Under the pieces are notes generated by a model. The model did not search any database. It had not been told where the DNA came from and worked only from the letters and a program-made list of their open reading frames with translations. This document shows positions 25,542-33,160 of a DNA stretch of 64,000 nt, piece after piece. Position numbers and translations under genes: made by a program. This DNA comes from DAIOEK01 sp963721445 (GTDB lineage: Bacteria > Chloroflexota > Anaerolineae > Anaerolineales > Anaerolineaceae): NCBI GenBank assembly GCA_963721445.1, contig CAVRIZ010000008.1, positions 620,001-684,000 of the forward strand, written 5' to 3'. The number at the start of each line of letters is the position of its first letter. The stretch's first letter is position 1.

Positions 25542-25858
25542 TACAAAAGCGTTGACTGGGACGAGTAATCGATCCAACCGCTGACCAGGAAGGAATCTCC
25601 AAGACTGGAAGAGATCCACAGCGAGGACGATGAAAACCACCCGCGAGCTGAACCCTGAACCTTCGGAAGTAGGGAATCCGGCTGCAACCGTTATCTGCAT
25701 TGATGAGATTGGAAGAATTAGTCATTCAAATCCTAAATCAATGGATGGGATCTCCAAGAAATACGTAGAGATTTCTCAGAATGACAGAATCCTTTCAAAT
25801 CTGGGTGGAACCGTGTGAGTGAATCTCTCGCCCCAGTTATGGGCGAGGATTTTTATTT
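25542..25858 (+). promoter_or_regulatory. T-box leader of thrS, threonine specifier ACC
   Basis: Stem I can be drawn directly: GGG (25558-25560) pairs with CCC (25640-25642). The AGTA motif (25564-25567) faces the specifier-loop strand GAAAACCA, whose ACC (25636-25638) is a threonine codon followed by A. Above it ATCG, TCC and CGCTG pair with CGAT, GGA and CAGCG. The T-box sequence GGGTGGAACCGTG is at 25803-25815. The terminator is CTCGCCC/GGGCGAG (25827-25833, 25841-25847) plus ATTTTTATTTT. Uncharged tRNA-Thr should stabilise the antiterminator and switch on thrS. A repeat-like string at 25765-25786 lies between stem I and the antiterminator. Confidence 0.93.
25765..25786 (+). repeat. Short copy of the 18.5-kb intergenic repeat inside the T-box leader
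   Basis: GTAGAGATTTCTCAGAATGA and two more bases match the arm ends of the element at 18456-18537 (GTAGAGA.. and CTCAGAATGACA). Confidence 0.5.
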
Positions 25859-25862
25859 TAAT

Positions 25863-25940
25863 GACCCTCACCCAACCCTCTCCCTTACGGGAGAGGACTT
25901 GAGCAACTTGATATCAGCGTTCTCCGCGTACTCCGCGGTA
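25863..25940 (+). repeat. Two dispersed-repeat motifs between the T-box terminator and thrS
   Basis: CCTCACCCAACCCTCTCCC with a GGGAGAGG arm (25863-25897) is followed by CGTTCTCCGCGTACTCCGCG (25918-25937), the inverse of the motif near 21524. Both lie in the transcribed leader after the terminator. Confidence 0.55.
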
Positions 25941-25958
25941 AGTTCTAAGGAGGTAAGA

Positions 25959-27744
25959 ATGGAAGAAAGATACGAAGAAAGTAAGCTATACCGCATCCGT
26001 CACTCGGCAGCGCACATCATGGCGCAAGCCGTGTTGGAAAATTTCCCGGGCGGGAAGGTGACCATCGGACCGCCGATCGAGGATGGATTTTATTACGATT
26101 TCGACCTGCCCCGTCCGCTCACCCCGGAAGACCTGGAGAAGATCGAAAAACGGATGCGCCAGATCATCGCAGCCCACCACCCTTTCATCCGAAAAGAAGT
26201 AAGCGCTGAAGAAGCCCGCACGATCTTCAACGACCAACCGTACAAGATCGAATTGATCGATGGGCTGGAGAATGGTGGGCAGGACGAATACGGTAACCAG
26301 ATCAAAGAGAAGCCGATCATCTCTACCTACACGCATGATACCTTCACCGACCTGTGCCGCGGTCCGCATGTCGAGAACACCGGACAGATCAATCCGTCCG
26401 CCGTCAAGTTGATGTCGGTGGCGGGTGCATACTGGCGCGGAGACGAAAAACGTCCCATGTTGCAGCGCGTGTATGGAACCGCCTGGGAAAACCCCAAGCA
26501 GTTGGAAGAGTATCTGTGGAAGCTGGAAGAAGCCAAGAAGCGCGACCACCGCAAGCTGGGCAAGGAATTGGGTCTGTTCTACTTCTCTGATGATGTCGGT
26601 CCCGGACTGCCGCTTTTTACCCCCAAGGGCGAGATGCTGCGCCACCTGATGGAATCATACGTCCGCGACGTGCAGACCAAATATGGTTTCCAGCATGTCT
26701 GGACGGGCAACCTGGTGAAGGAAGATCTGTACAAACGCTCCGGGCATTATGATAACTATAAAGATGTCATGTTCCCGCCCATGGTGGACGAGAATATCGT
26801 TTTCCGGCTGAAGCCTATGAACTGCCCCAGCCACATGACGCTGTTCAATGAGATGGGTCGTCATTCATACCGGGAACTGCCGATGCGGTTCGCGGAATTC
26901 GCCACGCTGTATCGCTACGAGAAGACCGGCGAATTCAACGGCCTCACCCGTGTTCGTGCGCTGACCCAGGACGACTGCCACACCTTCTGCACCGAAGATC
27001 AGATCGAGAGTGAATTCTCGCTGGATTTGCAGGTGATCCGGGAGGTATTGAACCGTTACCACTTCAGTGATTACAAGGTGCGTCTCTCCCTGCGCGGTGA
27101 AGGCGGCAAGTATGTGCAGGATCCCGAAAAATGGGATAAGGCGGAAGCTGCTCTGTACAGCTGCCCTGAAGGCCAACAAGGTGGACTACTTTGAAGCGGA
27201 AGGCGAGGCAGCCTTCTACGGACCCAAGGCGGACTTCATGGCGCGGGATGTGCTCGGGCGTGAATGGCAGCTTTCCACCATCCAGGTGGATTTCATCCAG
27301 CCTTCCCGCTTAGGCTGCATTTATATTGCCGAAGACGGACAGGAACATACCCCGGTTGTGTTGCACCGCGCTGTTACCGGAACCACCGAACGCTTTATGG
27401 CTGTCATCATTGAGCACTTCGCCGGAGCGTTCCCGGTCTGGCTCTGCCCGGTCCAGGCGGTTGTCATCCCCATCGCCGACCGGCACATGGATTTCGCCCG
27501 CAAGGTGGAAGCAGAACTGAAGCTGGCAGGCGTTCGTGTCACCGTGGATGAACGCAGCGAGCGCATGAATTCCAAGATTCGGGACGCGCAAAAACAGAAA
27601 GTACCGTATATGCTGGTGGTAGGCGACCAGGAGATGGAAAAGGATCAGATAGCCGTGCGTCTGCGCAATGGTGAGAACCCTGGTCCGATGGGCACGGCCG
27701 ATTTTCTACGTTTGTTCAAGGATGCGGTGGATAAGGGTGACTAA
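25959..27744 (+). CDS. thrS: Threonyl-tRNA synthetase, frameshifted
   Basis: Charges tRNA-Thr. ATG at 25959 follows AAGGAGGT. The protein lacks the N-terminal TGS domain and begins with the editing domain (HSAAHIMAQAV, later TDLCRGPHV). The catalytic core has the zinc ligand Cys in MNCPSHMTLF, motif 2 RYEKTGEFNGLTRVRALTQDD, and zinc His in DDCHTF; the anticodon-binding domain is at the end. The frame breaks after ALY (about 27156-27159): one extra base in TACAGCT shifts AALKANKVDYFEA into another frame. With it removed the product is about 594 residues and normal. Transcription is controlled by the T-box upstream. Confidence 0.95.
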
Positions 27745-27761
27745 CCTAAAGCGAAATCAGA

Positions 27762-27787
27762 GACCAGAAATCGGAAACCAGAAAAAG
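27762..27787. repeat. Degenerate GAGACC/GAAACC repeat, copy 2
   Basis: CAGAGACCAGAAATCGGAAA, related to the string between thrC and thrB at 23522-23551. Confidence 0.45.
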
Positions 27788-27830
27788 CAATATCTGCACC
27801 TGGTATCTAGTCTCAGATCTCTATAATAAA

Positions 27831-27860
27831 TTGACAATTCAGCTTAAATCATGGTATCAT
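27831..27860 (+). promoter_or_regulatory. Promoter of infC-rpmI-rplT
   Basis: TTGACA at 27831-27836, 18-bp spacer, TATCAT at 27855-27860. The leader that follows carries a perfect 8-bp hairpin ACCGGTTC-CCC-GAACCGGT (27873-27891). Confidence 0.8.
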
Positions 27861-27923
27861 CTAGACTACCTGACCGGTTCCCCGAACCGGTATTTAGATA
27901 TAGTACAAAAAGAGGAGATCGCT

Positions 27924-28622
27924 ATCAGTACAATTAACTTTCGGGTAAATGAGCTAATCCGTTCGCCTCAGGTTCGGCTAATTGGTGCGGATGGAGAAAA
28001 TGTCGGCGTCGTGGATACCTATGTAGCGATGCGAATGGCAAGGGAAGCGGATCGCGACCTGGTGGAAGTGGCGCCCAATGCCGATCCACCCGTCTGCAGA
28101 ATTATGGACTTCGGAAAGTTCCTGTTTGAAAGGGAAAAGAAGGAACGGGAAGCCAAAAAATCGCAGACCAAGATTGAGATCAAAGAGATCCGATTACGAC
28201 CCAAAACCAATGTTCATCATCGTGGTTTCAAAACCCAGGATGCCCGCAAATGGCTGCAGGATGGGATGAAAGTGCGAGTATCCATCAAATTCCGCGGACG
28301 GGAAATCACCTACCCGGAATTGGCTCTCGAAGACCTGAAAGAAATTGCTGAAGAATTGGCAGATGTAGGAATAATCGAACAGGCACCGCTTCTGGAAGGC
28401 AAGATGATGGGGATGACACTCGCTCCTGCCAAGTTTGCCAAGAAAAAAGTAGAGGCAGCGCCTACAACTCCTGTGGCAACCCCGGTGGCAACACCAGTGC
28501 CCGCGCCTACTGTCCCGGCGGTACCGGTTACCCCTGCTAAGACACCTGCAGTAAAAAAACCTGCACCCAAAACACCGGCAGTTGAGGTAGAATCTGCTGA
28601 AGTAAAACCTGAAAAGGAATAA
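27924..28622 (+). CDS. infC: Translation initiation factor IF-3, predicted AUC start
   Basis: IF-3 binds the 30S subunit, blocks subunit joining and proofreads the start codon. The N domain begins INFRVNELIRSPQVRLIG, then DFGKFLFEREKKEREAKK as linker and the C domain EIRLRPKTNVHH. A Pro/Ala/Thr-rich tail of about 60 residues follows, longer than usual. There is no ATG, GTG or TTG in frame at the right place; the upstream in-frame TTG (27831) is the -35 box. AGAGGAG (27911-27917) is followed after six bases by ATC (27924). Non-canonical AUU or AUC starts are a known feature of infC and allow autoregulation by IF-3 itself. Confidence 0.92.
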   Translation: MSTINFRVNELIRSPQVRLIGADGENVGVVDTYVAMRMAREADRDLVEVAPNADPPVCRIMDFGKFLFEREKKEREAKKSQTKIEIKEIRLRPKTNVHHRGFKTQDARKWLQDGMKVRVSIKFRGREITYPELALEDLKEIAEELADVGIIEQAPLLEGKMMGMTLAPAKFAKKKVEAAPTTPVATPVATPVPAPTVPAVPVTPAKTPAVKKPAPKTPAVEVESAEVKPEKE

Positions 28623-28715
28623 CCATTCTCGCGAGAGAGTGATGTTCAAGGTTGGGTCATCGCTTGCCTAACCTGCGATGTAAATCGCGAATATCATATC
28701 GAGAGGAGTAATGCT

Positions 28716-28952
28716 GTGCCCCGCAAGTTAAAAACCGGTAAGTATAAGTTAAAGACCCACAAGGCAACCTCCAAACGGTTCCGCCTGACTGGGGCGAATA
28801 AGCTGATGCGTACCAAAGGTGGAAAAAGCCACCTCCGCCGCCGAACTTCAGACCGCACCCTGACCTTATTGTCAGAGATGCTGCCTGTTTTAGGCGAAGG
28901 TATCATCAAGCGCGTTCGTCGTCTTGCTCCCTATATGAGCAAGAAGGACTGA
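28716..28952 (+). CDS. rpmI: Ribosomal protein bL35
   Basis: A 78-residue basic protein of the large subunit: PRKLKTGKYKLKTHKATSKRF at the start is typical, followed by KGGKSHLRRR. It starts with GTG (28716) behind GAGAGGAG. An out-of-frame ATG lies five bases earlier and would give a six-codon mini-ORF. It has the standard position between infC and rplT. Slightly longer than E. coli bL35 because of its C-terminal part (ITKRVRRLAPYMS-like). Confidence 0.95.
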   Translation: MPRKLKTGKYKLKTHKATSKRFRLTGANKLMRTKGGKSHLRRRTSDRTLTLLSEMLPVLGEGIIKRVRRLAPYMSKKD

Positions 28953-29075
28953 TCGCATTGTATTGTCCCCAATTGGGGAGTTGGACCTAGTTCTAATTAT
29001 TGCGGCTGCTGGATGCGTGCAACAGGTTGAAAAGAAGTATCGGCCGGCGTCCAGGGGTACGTAAAGGAGTAATAT

Positions 29076-29426
29076 ATGGCTCGTGTAAAGGGTGGACCGC
29101 AGGGTCACCTACATCATAAGACAGTACTAAAACTGAACAAGGGCTACAGCGGCTCTCGTCACCGCCTGTACAGGCGCGCGAATGAAGCCATGCTGAAAAG
29201 CATGTTCTACGCCACACGCGATCGTCGTGTTCGCAAACGCGATCTGCGCCGATTGTGGATCGTCCGCATCAATGCGGCTGCACGGTTGAACGGTATCAGC
29301 TATAGCAAGTTGGTCTTCGGAATGAAAAAAGCCGAGATCACGATCAACCGCAAAATGCTGGCAGATTTAGCTGTACGCGATCCGCAGGTTTTTGCCGCCG
29401 TGGCTGCGAAAGCGAAAGCAGCATAA
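29076..29426 (+). CDS. rplT: Ribosomal protein bL20
   Basis: A 116-residue early assembly protein of the 50S subunit, binding 23S rRNA. Typical blocks are MARVKGGPQGHLHHKTVLKL (start), KGYSGSRHRLYRRA, YATRDRRVRKRDLRRLWI and GISYSKLVFG. In many bacteria bL20 represses its own operon by binding the leader mRNA. The rpmI-rplT spacer (28953-29075) includes a short CCCCAATTGGGG palindrome. Ends in a terminator. Confidence 0.97.
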   Translation: MARVKGGPQGHLHHKTVLKLNKGYSGSRHRLYRRANEAMLKSMFYATRDRRVRKRDLRRLWIVRINAAARLNGISYSKLVFGMKKAEITINRKMLADLAVRDPQVFAAVAAKAKAA

Positions 29427-29446
29427 CCTCATTCTTTTCAAGCGAT

Positions 29447-29479
29447 ACCGGGTGGATCCTGATCCATCCGGTTTTTTTT
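29447..29479 (+). terminator. Terminator of the infC operon
   Basis: CCGGGTGGAT/ATCCATCCGG stem with one G-T pair, then eight T residues. Confidence 0.92.
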
Positions 29480-29575
29480 ATCCTGATAAACGGATCATCT
29501 CTCCATATCGGGGGTTAACATTCCAGTAGAATTGGTTTATGATGATTTTGTACGGTTGTAGTAGGTAGGAGGAGT

Positions 29576-30139
29576 ATGGAAGCCTTAGGTTTATTCACTG
29601 CTTTTGGATTATCAGCCAGCGCCGGGCTGAATGCGTATATTCCTTTACTCGTTATCGCCCTTATAGCCCGGTTCTCAAATGTAATTCATCTAAACCAGCC
29701 CTGGGACGGTTTGACATCCTGGTGGATCATTGGCTTGTTGGTTATCCTCAACCTGGTGGAATTTTTCGCAGATAAAGTCCCCGCGATAAACCATGTGAAT
29801 GACATTATCCAGACGATCGTCCGTCCGATTGCCGGAGCGATCGCTTTTGCAGCCGGGTCAGGAGTGTTTTCTGAGGTACACCCGGTATTCGCGCTGGGGT
29901 GTGGATTATTGATTGCGGGAGGCGTTCATGCCGTCAAAAGTGCAATCGTGCGTCCGGCAGTAACCGCCACCACAGGGGGAGCCGGCAATGTACCCGTCAG
30001 CATCGCGGAAGATGTCACTTCCACCCTGGTATCGATCCTGGCAGTTATTGTTCCGGTGTTTATTGCTGCCCTCATTATTCTGGTTACCAGTTGGATTGTC
30101 TACAAATTATGGCTGCGGATTAAGCTGAGAGAAGCGTAG
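29576..30139 (+). CDS. DUF4126 membrane protein
   Basis: A 187-residue membrane protein of the DUF4126 family (unknown function). The signature LSASAGLNAYIPLL near the start and the DKVPAINHVNDIIQTIVRP and VRPAVTATTGGAGNVPVS loops are characteristic. About five membrane segments. RBS GTAGGAGG precedes the ATG. Convergent with the histidine kinase gene. Confidence 0.88.
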   Translation: MEALGLFTAFGLSASAGLNAYIPLLVIALIARFSNVIHLNQPWDGLTSWWIIGLLVILNLVEFFADKVPAINHVNDIIQTIVRPIAGAIAFAAGSGVFSEVHPVFALGCGLLIAGGVHAVKSAIVRPAVTATTGGAGNVPVSIAEDVTSTLVSILAVIVPVFIAALIILVTSWIVYKLWLRIKLREA

Positions 30140-30158
30140 TCCATCCTGAATATTCAGG

Positions 30159-31805
30159 TCAAAGAAAGAGATCGATGGTCGTTCCATCTCCAACTTCTGA
30201 GATGATTTCGATGCGCCCACCGGCCATTTCAACCCGTTCTTTCATACCCAATATGCCGTAATGCCCCTCATGGGCTAATTGGTCTACCTTGGCGGGGACT
30301 GTGAATCCCGTTCCATTGTCTTCGATTTGGACGCGGACTCCGCTTTCCAGAAAATGAATGAAGATGTGGATACTGGTCGCCTTAGAATGGTTTCGAATAT
30401 TGGTGAGTGCTTCTTGAACCACCCGGTACAGGATCAACTCCTTTTCCGGTTCCAATCGATTTTCCTGCCCTTCCATCTCGATCTTGATAGGTAAGCCTGT
30501 TTCATTTTGGAACTCTTGGGATAGGGTTCGAATGGCGGTTACCCACCCCAGGTCATCCAAATAAGGCGGGCGTAGTCCGCGAATAAACTGGCGAAGTTTA
30601 TCGATGACCTGTTGGATAGGAATCGTTGTTGATTCTACCTGTGCGCCGCGCTGCATTTGCTGCTTCAAGGCGATCAGGTCCTGGATCACATCATCATGGA
30701 GATCACGGGCAAGTTTCTTCCGTTCCGCCTCCTGGCTGTGTGTCAATCCACCAATATATTGTTCCAGGTTCAGTTTGGCTTCATTCAGGCGAGTATACAT
30801 ATCCCGAAGAATCGTTTGCAGCGATTGAATCTCCTGGATCCCGCCAACTGGTTGGGTGAAGGCATCCTCCGGATTTGCCTCTAATCGGGTGGTTTGATTG
30901 GAAAGATCCTGAAGAGGCTGGATCACCCAGCGTATCGTGAAGAATAAGCCCACCACTGCCAGAAGTAAGACCGGGATCAGGATGAGCGGAATTGATTGGC
31001 TCACCTGAAGGGAAGGTGTGGAAATATCCTCCCAGGCTTCGTCCATCATTAAGACCCAATTGACCGGCTCAATGGGAGCATAAGCGATGATATGCGAGCC
31101 ATGGCTTCCGCCAGGGTATACAACACCACTCTGTCCAGACAAGCCGTCCAATACTCCCTGATGATAAATATCATGGTCACTGACCGGTGAGCGACCAGAT
31201 TCAAATAGCAGCAGATGGTCTGAATCGTAAATTTGAATCGAAAACTGATCTGGGTTTGCGGAAGCAGCCAGCGATCGTTCTATCAGACCTGCCAAATCAA
31301 CGCCACCTACCAATACATTGGATCCATCTATGGATTGAGCCATCCATAAGGCGGCTGACTCTCCGGTCTCCAATCGATAAGCAGTCCCCCCGATCCCAGA
31401 TTCATTGATGATTTGACACAACACTTTAATGGTTTTTGGGTCAGGCCTTATTCGATCATTTTGGGGTTGGAGAATCGAGCCGTCCTCGCAGGCTGCACGA
31501 AAAAAACCTTTATCGAAATCGTTGATCCAAGGTTCCACCTGCTCAAAGACGGTCCCCGCGTTCACCGCCTGGATAGCTCTCGTCAAATCTTCCTGGAGAT
31601 TATACAGGTTATTTTCCATGGTCTTTACGGTACTTAGAACTGCCCTTAGATCGCGGCTGCCCGCTAATTGCTCCATCGCCTGATGATGGAAGCTCTGACT
31701 GATGAGGATAACCACGATCAGCACAATCGAAAGCGGTATAAAGAAATACAGGAAAAGACGAGGGATGGATCCTGTCCAGGTGGATGGCTGTTGTGTCTTC
31801 ATCAA
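30159..31805 (-). CDS. Sensor histidine kinase (NarL-type partner, HisKA_3)
   Basis: A 548-residue membrane sensor. Membrane helix 1 lies at about 17-36, an extracellular cache-like sensor domain at 40-270, helix 2 at 272-292, then a HAMP-like linker. The phosphorylation site is His370 in KLARDLHDDVIQDL, the HisKA_3 motif, and the ATPase domain has EALTNIRNHSKA and a DNGTGF glycine box; it ends at VGDGTTIDL. The signal is unknown. It lies 4 bp behind the response regulator gene and is the second gene of the unit. No terminator is evident before the convergent DUF4126 gene. Confidence 0.95.
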   Translation of the reverse strand: MMKTQQPSTWTGSIPRLFLYFFIPLSIVLIVVILISQSFHHQAMEQLAGSRDLRAVLSTVKTMENNLYNLQEDLTRAIQAVNAGTVFEQVEPWINDFDKGFFRAACEDGSILQPQNDRIRPDPKTIKVLCQIINESGIGGTAYRLETGESAALWMAQSIDGSNVLVGGVDLAGLIERSLAASANPDQFSIQIYDSDHLLLFESGRSPVSDHDIYHQGVLDGLSGQSGVVYPGGSHGSHIIAYAPIEPVNWVLMMDEAWEDISTPSLQVSQSIPLILIPVLLLAVVGLFFTIRWVIQPLQDLSNQTTRLEANPEDAFTQPVGGIQEIQSLQTILRDMYTRLNEAKLNLEQYIGGLTHSQEAERKKLARDLHDDVIQDLIALKQQMQRGAQVESTTIPIQQVIDKLRQFIRGLRPPYLDDLGWVTAIRTLSQEFQNETGLPIKIEMEGQENRLEPEKELILYRVVQEALTNIRNHSKATSIHIFIHFLESGVRVQIEDNGTGFTVPAKVDQLAHEGHYGILGMKERVEMAGGRIEIISEVGDGTTIDLFL

Positions 31806-31809
31806 CTTC

Positions 31810-32493
31810 TCAGTTTGCTAGGGACGGTTTGTTCTGATCTCCGTCCATTTCGATCAACCCTAATTGAATGGCTTTCATCACCGCCTCAGTACGACTTTCC
31901 GCGTTTAATTTGGTAAAAATATTGGCGAGGTGATTTTGGACTGTCCGGCTGCTGATCTCCAACTCGGTGGCGATTGCCTTATTGGTTAGACCACTCGCCG
32001 CCTTTTTTAAAACCTCTAATTCGCGCTCGCTCACATTGGATTTTGAATTTCCAATGGATAATCCGACGCTTTCGAACATGGATTCTTTCAGCGTGGCATC
32101 CACCACCTGTTTACCATCAAATACTTCCAATACCCCCTGGATGATCTCGGTGGGATTTGCGGTCTTCAAAACATACCCATTTGCACCTGCCTGCAAAAGT
32201 GCCTGGACGTATGGCGGGTCGTCGTACGCGGTCAGGATAAGGATTCCAACGCTTGATCCCCTGGTACGGATCTCACGGGTAGCCTGGATGCCATTCATAA
32301 CTGGCATTTGGATATCCAGCACCACCACATCCGGTTGGTTGGATTTCAACAGATCCAGTAACTCCAGCCCATTGGAAGCCTCCGCAATCACCTTGATCCG
32401 TGAATCCGATTCGAGAAATTGTCGAATACCAGCTCGGACAACGGCGTGATCATCTATAAGCAGGACCTGAATTGGCTGGGATGGTTTTTGCAT
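31810..32493 (-). CDS. NarL/FixJ family response regulator
   Basis: A 227-residue regulator. The receiver domain (1-125) has the acidic pair Asp14-Asp15 (LLIDDH), the phosphorylation site Asp60 in VVLDIQMP, and the conserved Lys near 110 (LKTANP). The LuxR-type helix-turn-helix (about 155-215) has VSERELEVLKKAASG and NKAIATELEISSRTVQNHLANIFTKL. It probably is phosphorylated by the downstream kinase; targets cannot be read from the window. Confidence 0.96.
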   Translation of the reverse strand: MQKPSQPIQVLLIDDHAVVRAGIRQFLESDSRIKVIAEASNGLELLDLLKSNQPDVVVLDIQMPVMNGIQATREIRTRGSSVGILILTAYDDPPYVQALLQAGANGYVLKTANPTEIIQGVLEVFDGKQVVDATLKESMFESVGLSIGNSKSNVSERELEVLKKAASGLTNKAIATELEISSRTVQNHLANIFTKLNAESRTEAVMKAIQLGLIEMDGDQNKPSLAN

Positions 32494-32531
32494 GTGTCCA
32501 TCATACCCTGTCCGATTCTAATTCGCAACAT

Positions 32532-32567
32532 AAAACATAGAGACGACATGTTTCGTCTCTATGTTTT
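32532..32567. terminator. Bidirectional terminator
   Basis: A perfect 15-bp stem (32532-32546 with 32553-32567), 6-base loop, bounded by A and T runs. It separates the lipoprotein gene from the two-component operon. Confidence 0.9.
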
Positions 32568-32612
32568 GGAGGAGGAGATTGATAATGAAATTTTTAGTGG
32601 TGAGAGATGGAA

Positions 32613-33128
32613 TTAGCGCTTACCGCCATCCCAACTCATAAATGGCATATTGACCACGATCTCGCTTTTTTCAAGGGTTAAGTCGCCAGAATCGCTATTC
32701 TTGAGGATGTCCGCTTCGGAGGTGACCAACTTCGGTGATTTACCATCAACCCAGGTAACAAATGTGATGCGGCGCAGGGGTGAATACCCATCGGATCCGG
32801 GTGGGTTATTGAAAACATCGCCCTGGAAGCCAAGCGGACCTTTCCCGGTAACTCCATTGGTAAATACATATACATCTGATAACATTTCTTCGCTTGCTTT
32901 TGCCAGGGATGGAACTACCAAGACCGGTGATTTCATCATCGCCGTTAGTTTTTCTGCCACGCCGGAATCGGATACCTCGGTATGCGAGAAATAGATTTCC
33001 TTACCTTCAGCATAAGCCATCCCCGCCGGAATGGAAGCGTAAGGAATGGAGCCGGTACCTCCTGCTGCAGCGCAAGCTGTGAGAACAATACTTCCAATAA
33101 GGAGAGACAAGATTGCCAGTTTCTTCAT
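32613..33128 (-). CDS. Predicted lipoprotein of unknown function
   Basis: A 171-residue protein with signal peptide and lipobox LTACAA. The mature part, rich in short conserved-looking blocks (YFSHTEVSD, KSPVLVVPSLA, VYVFTNGV, FNNPPGSDGYSPLRR, MPFMSW), is a domain that I associate from memory with an uncharacterised family (DUF7482-like). It starts 32 bp after the CopA stop on the same strand and may belong to the copper transcript. No Cys, Met or His cluster for copper binding is obvious. Confidence 0.75.
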   Translation of the reverse strand: MKKLAILSLLIGSIVLTACAAAGGTGSIPYASIPAGMAYAEGKEIYFSHTEVSDSGVAEKLTAMMKSPVLVVPSLAKASEEMLSDVYVFTNGVTGKGPLGFQGDVFNNPPGSDGYSPLRRITFVTWVDGKSPKLVTSEADILKNSDSGDLTLEKSEIVVNMPFMSWDGGKR

Positions 33129-33160
33129 CGTATTTTCCTTTCAAGGTTGAATGGTTGGTT

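Noticed and set aside
26000..26650. Large minus-strand open frame opposite thrS (219 codons)
   Set aside because: Mirror of a strongly coding gene with biased codon use; no ribosome site or homology.
27067..27180. Separate gene starting at ATG 27067 for the C-terminal half of thrS
   Set aside because: The protein downstream of about 27160 is the continuation of thrS and lies out of frame by one base; the region 27067-27159 in that frame has no family resemblance.
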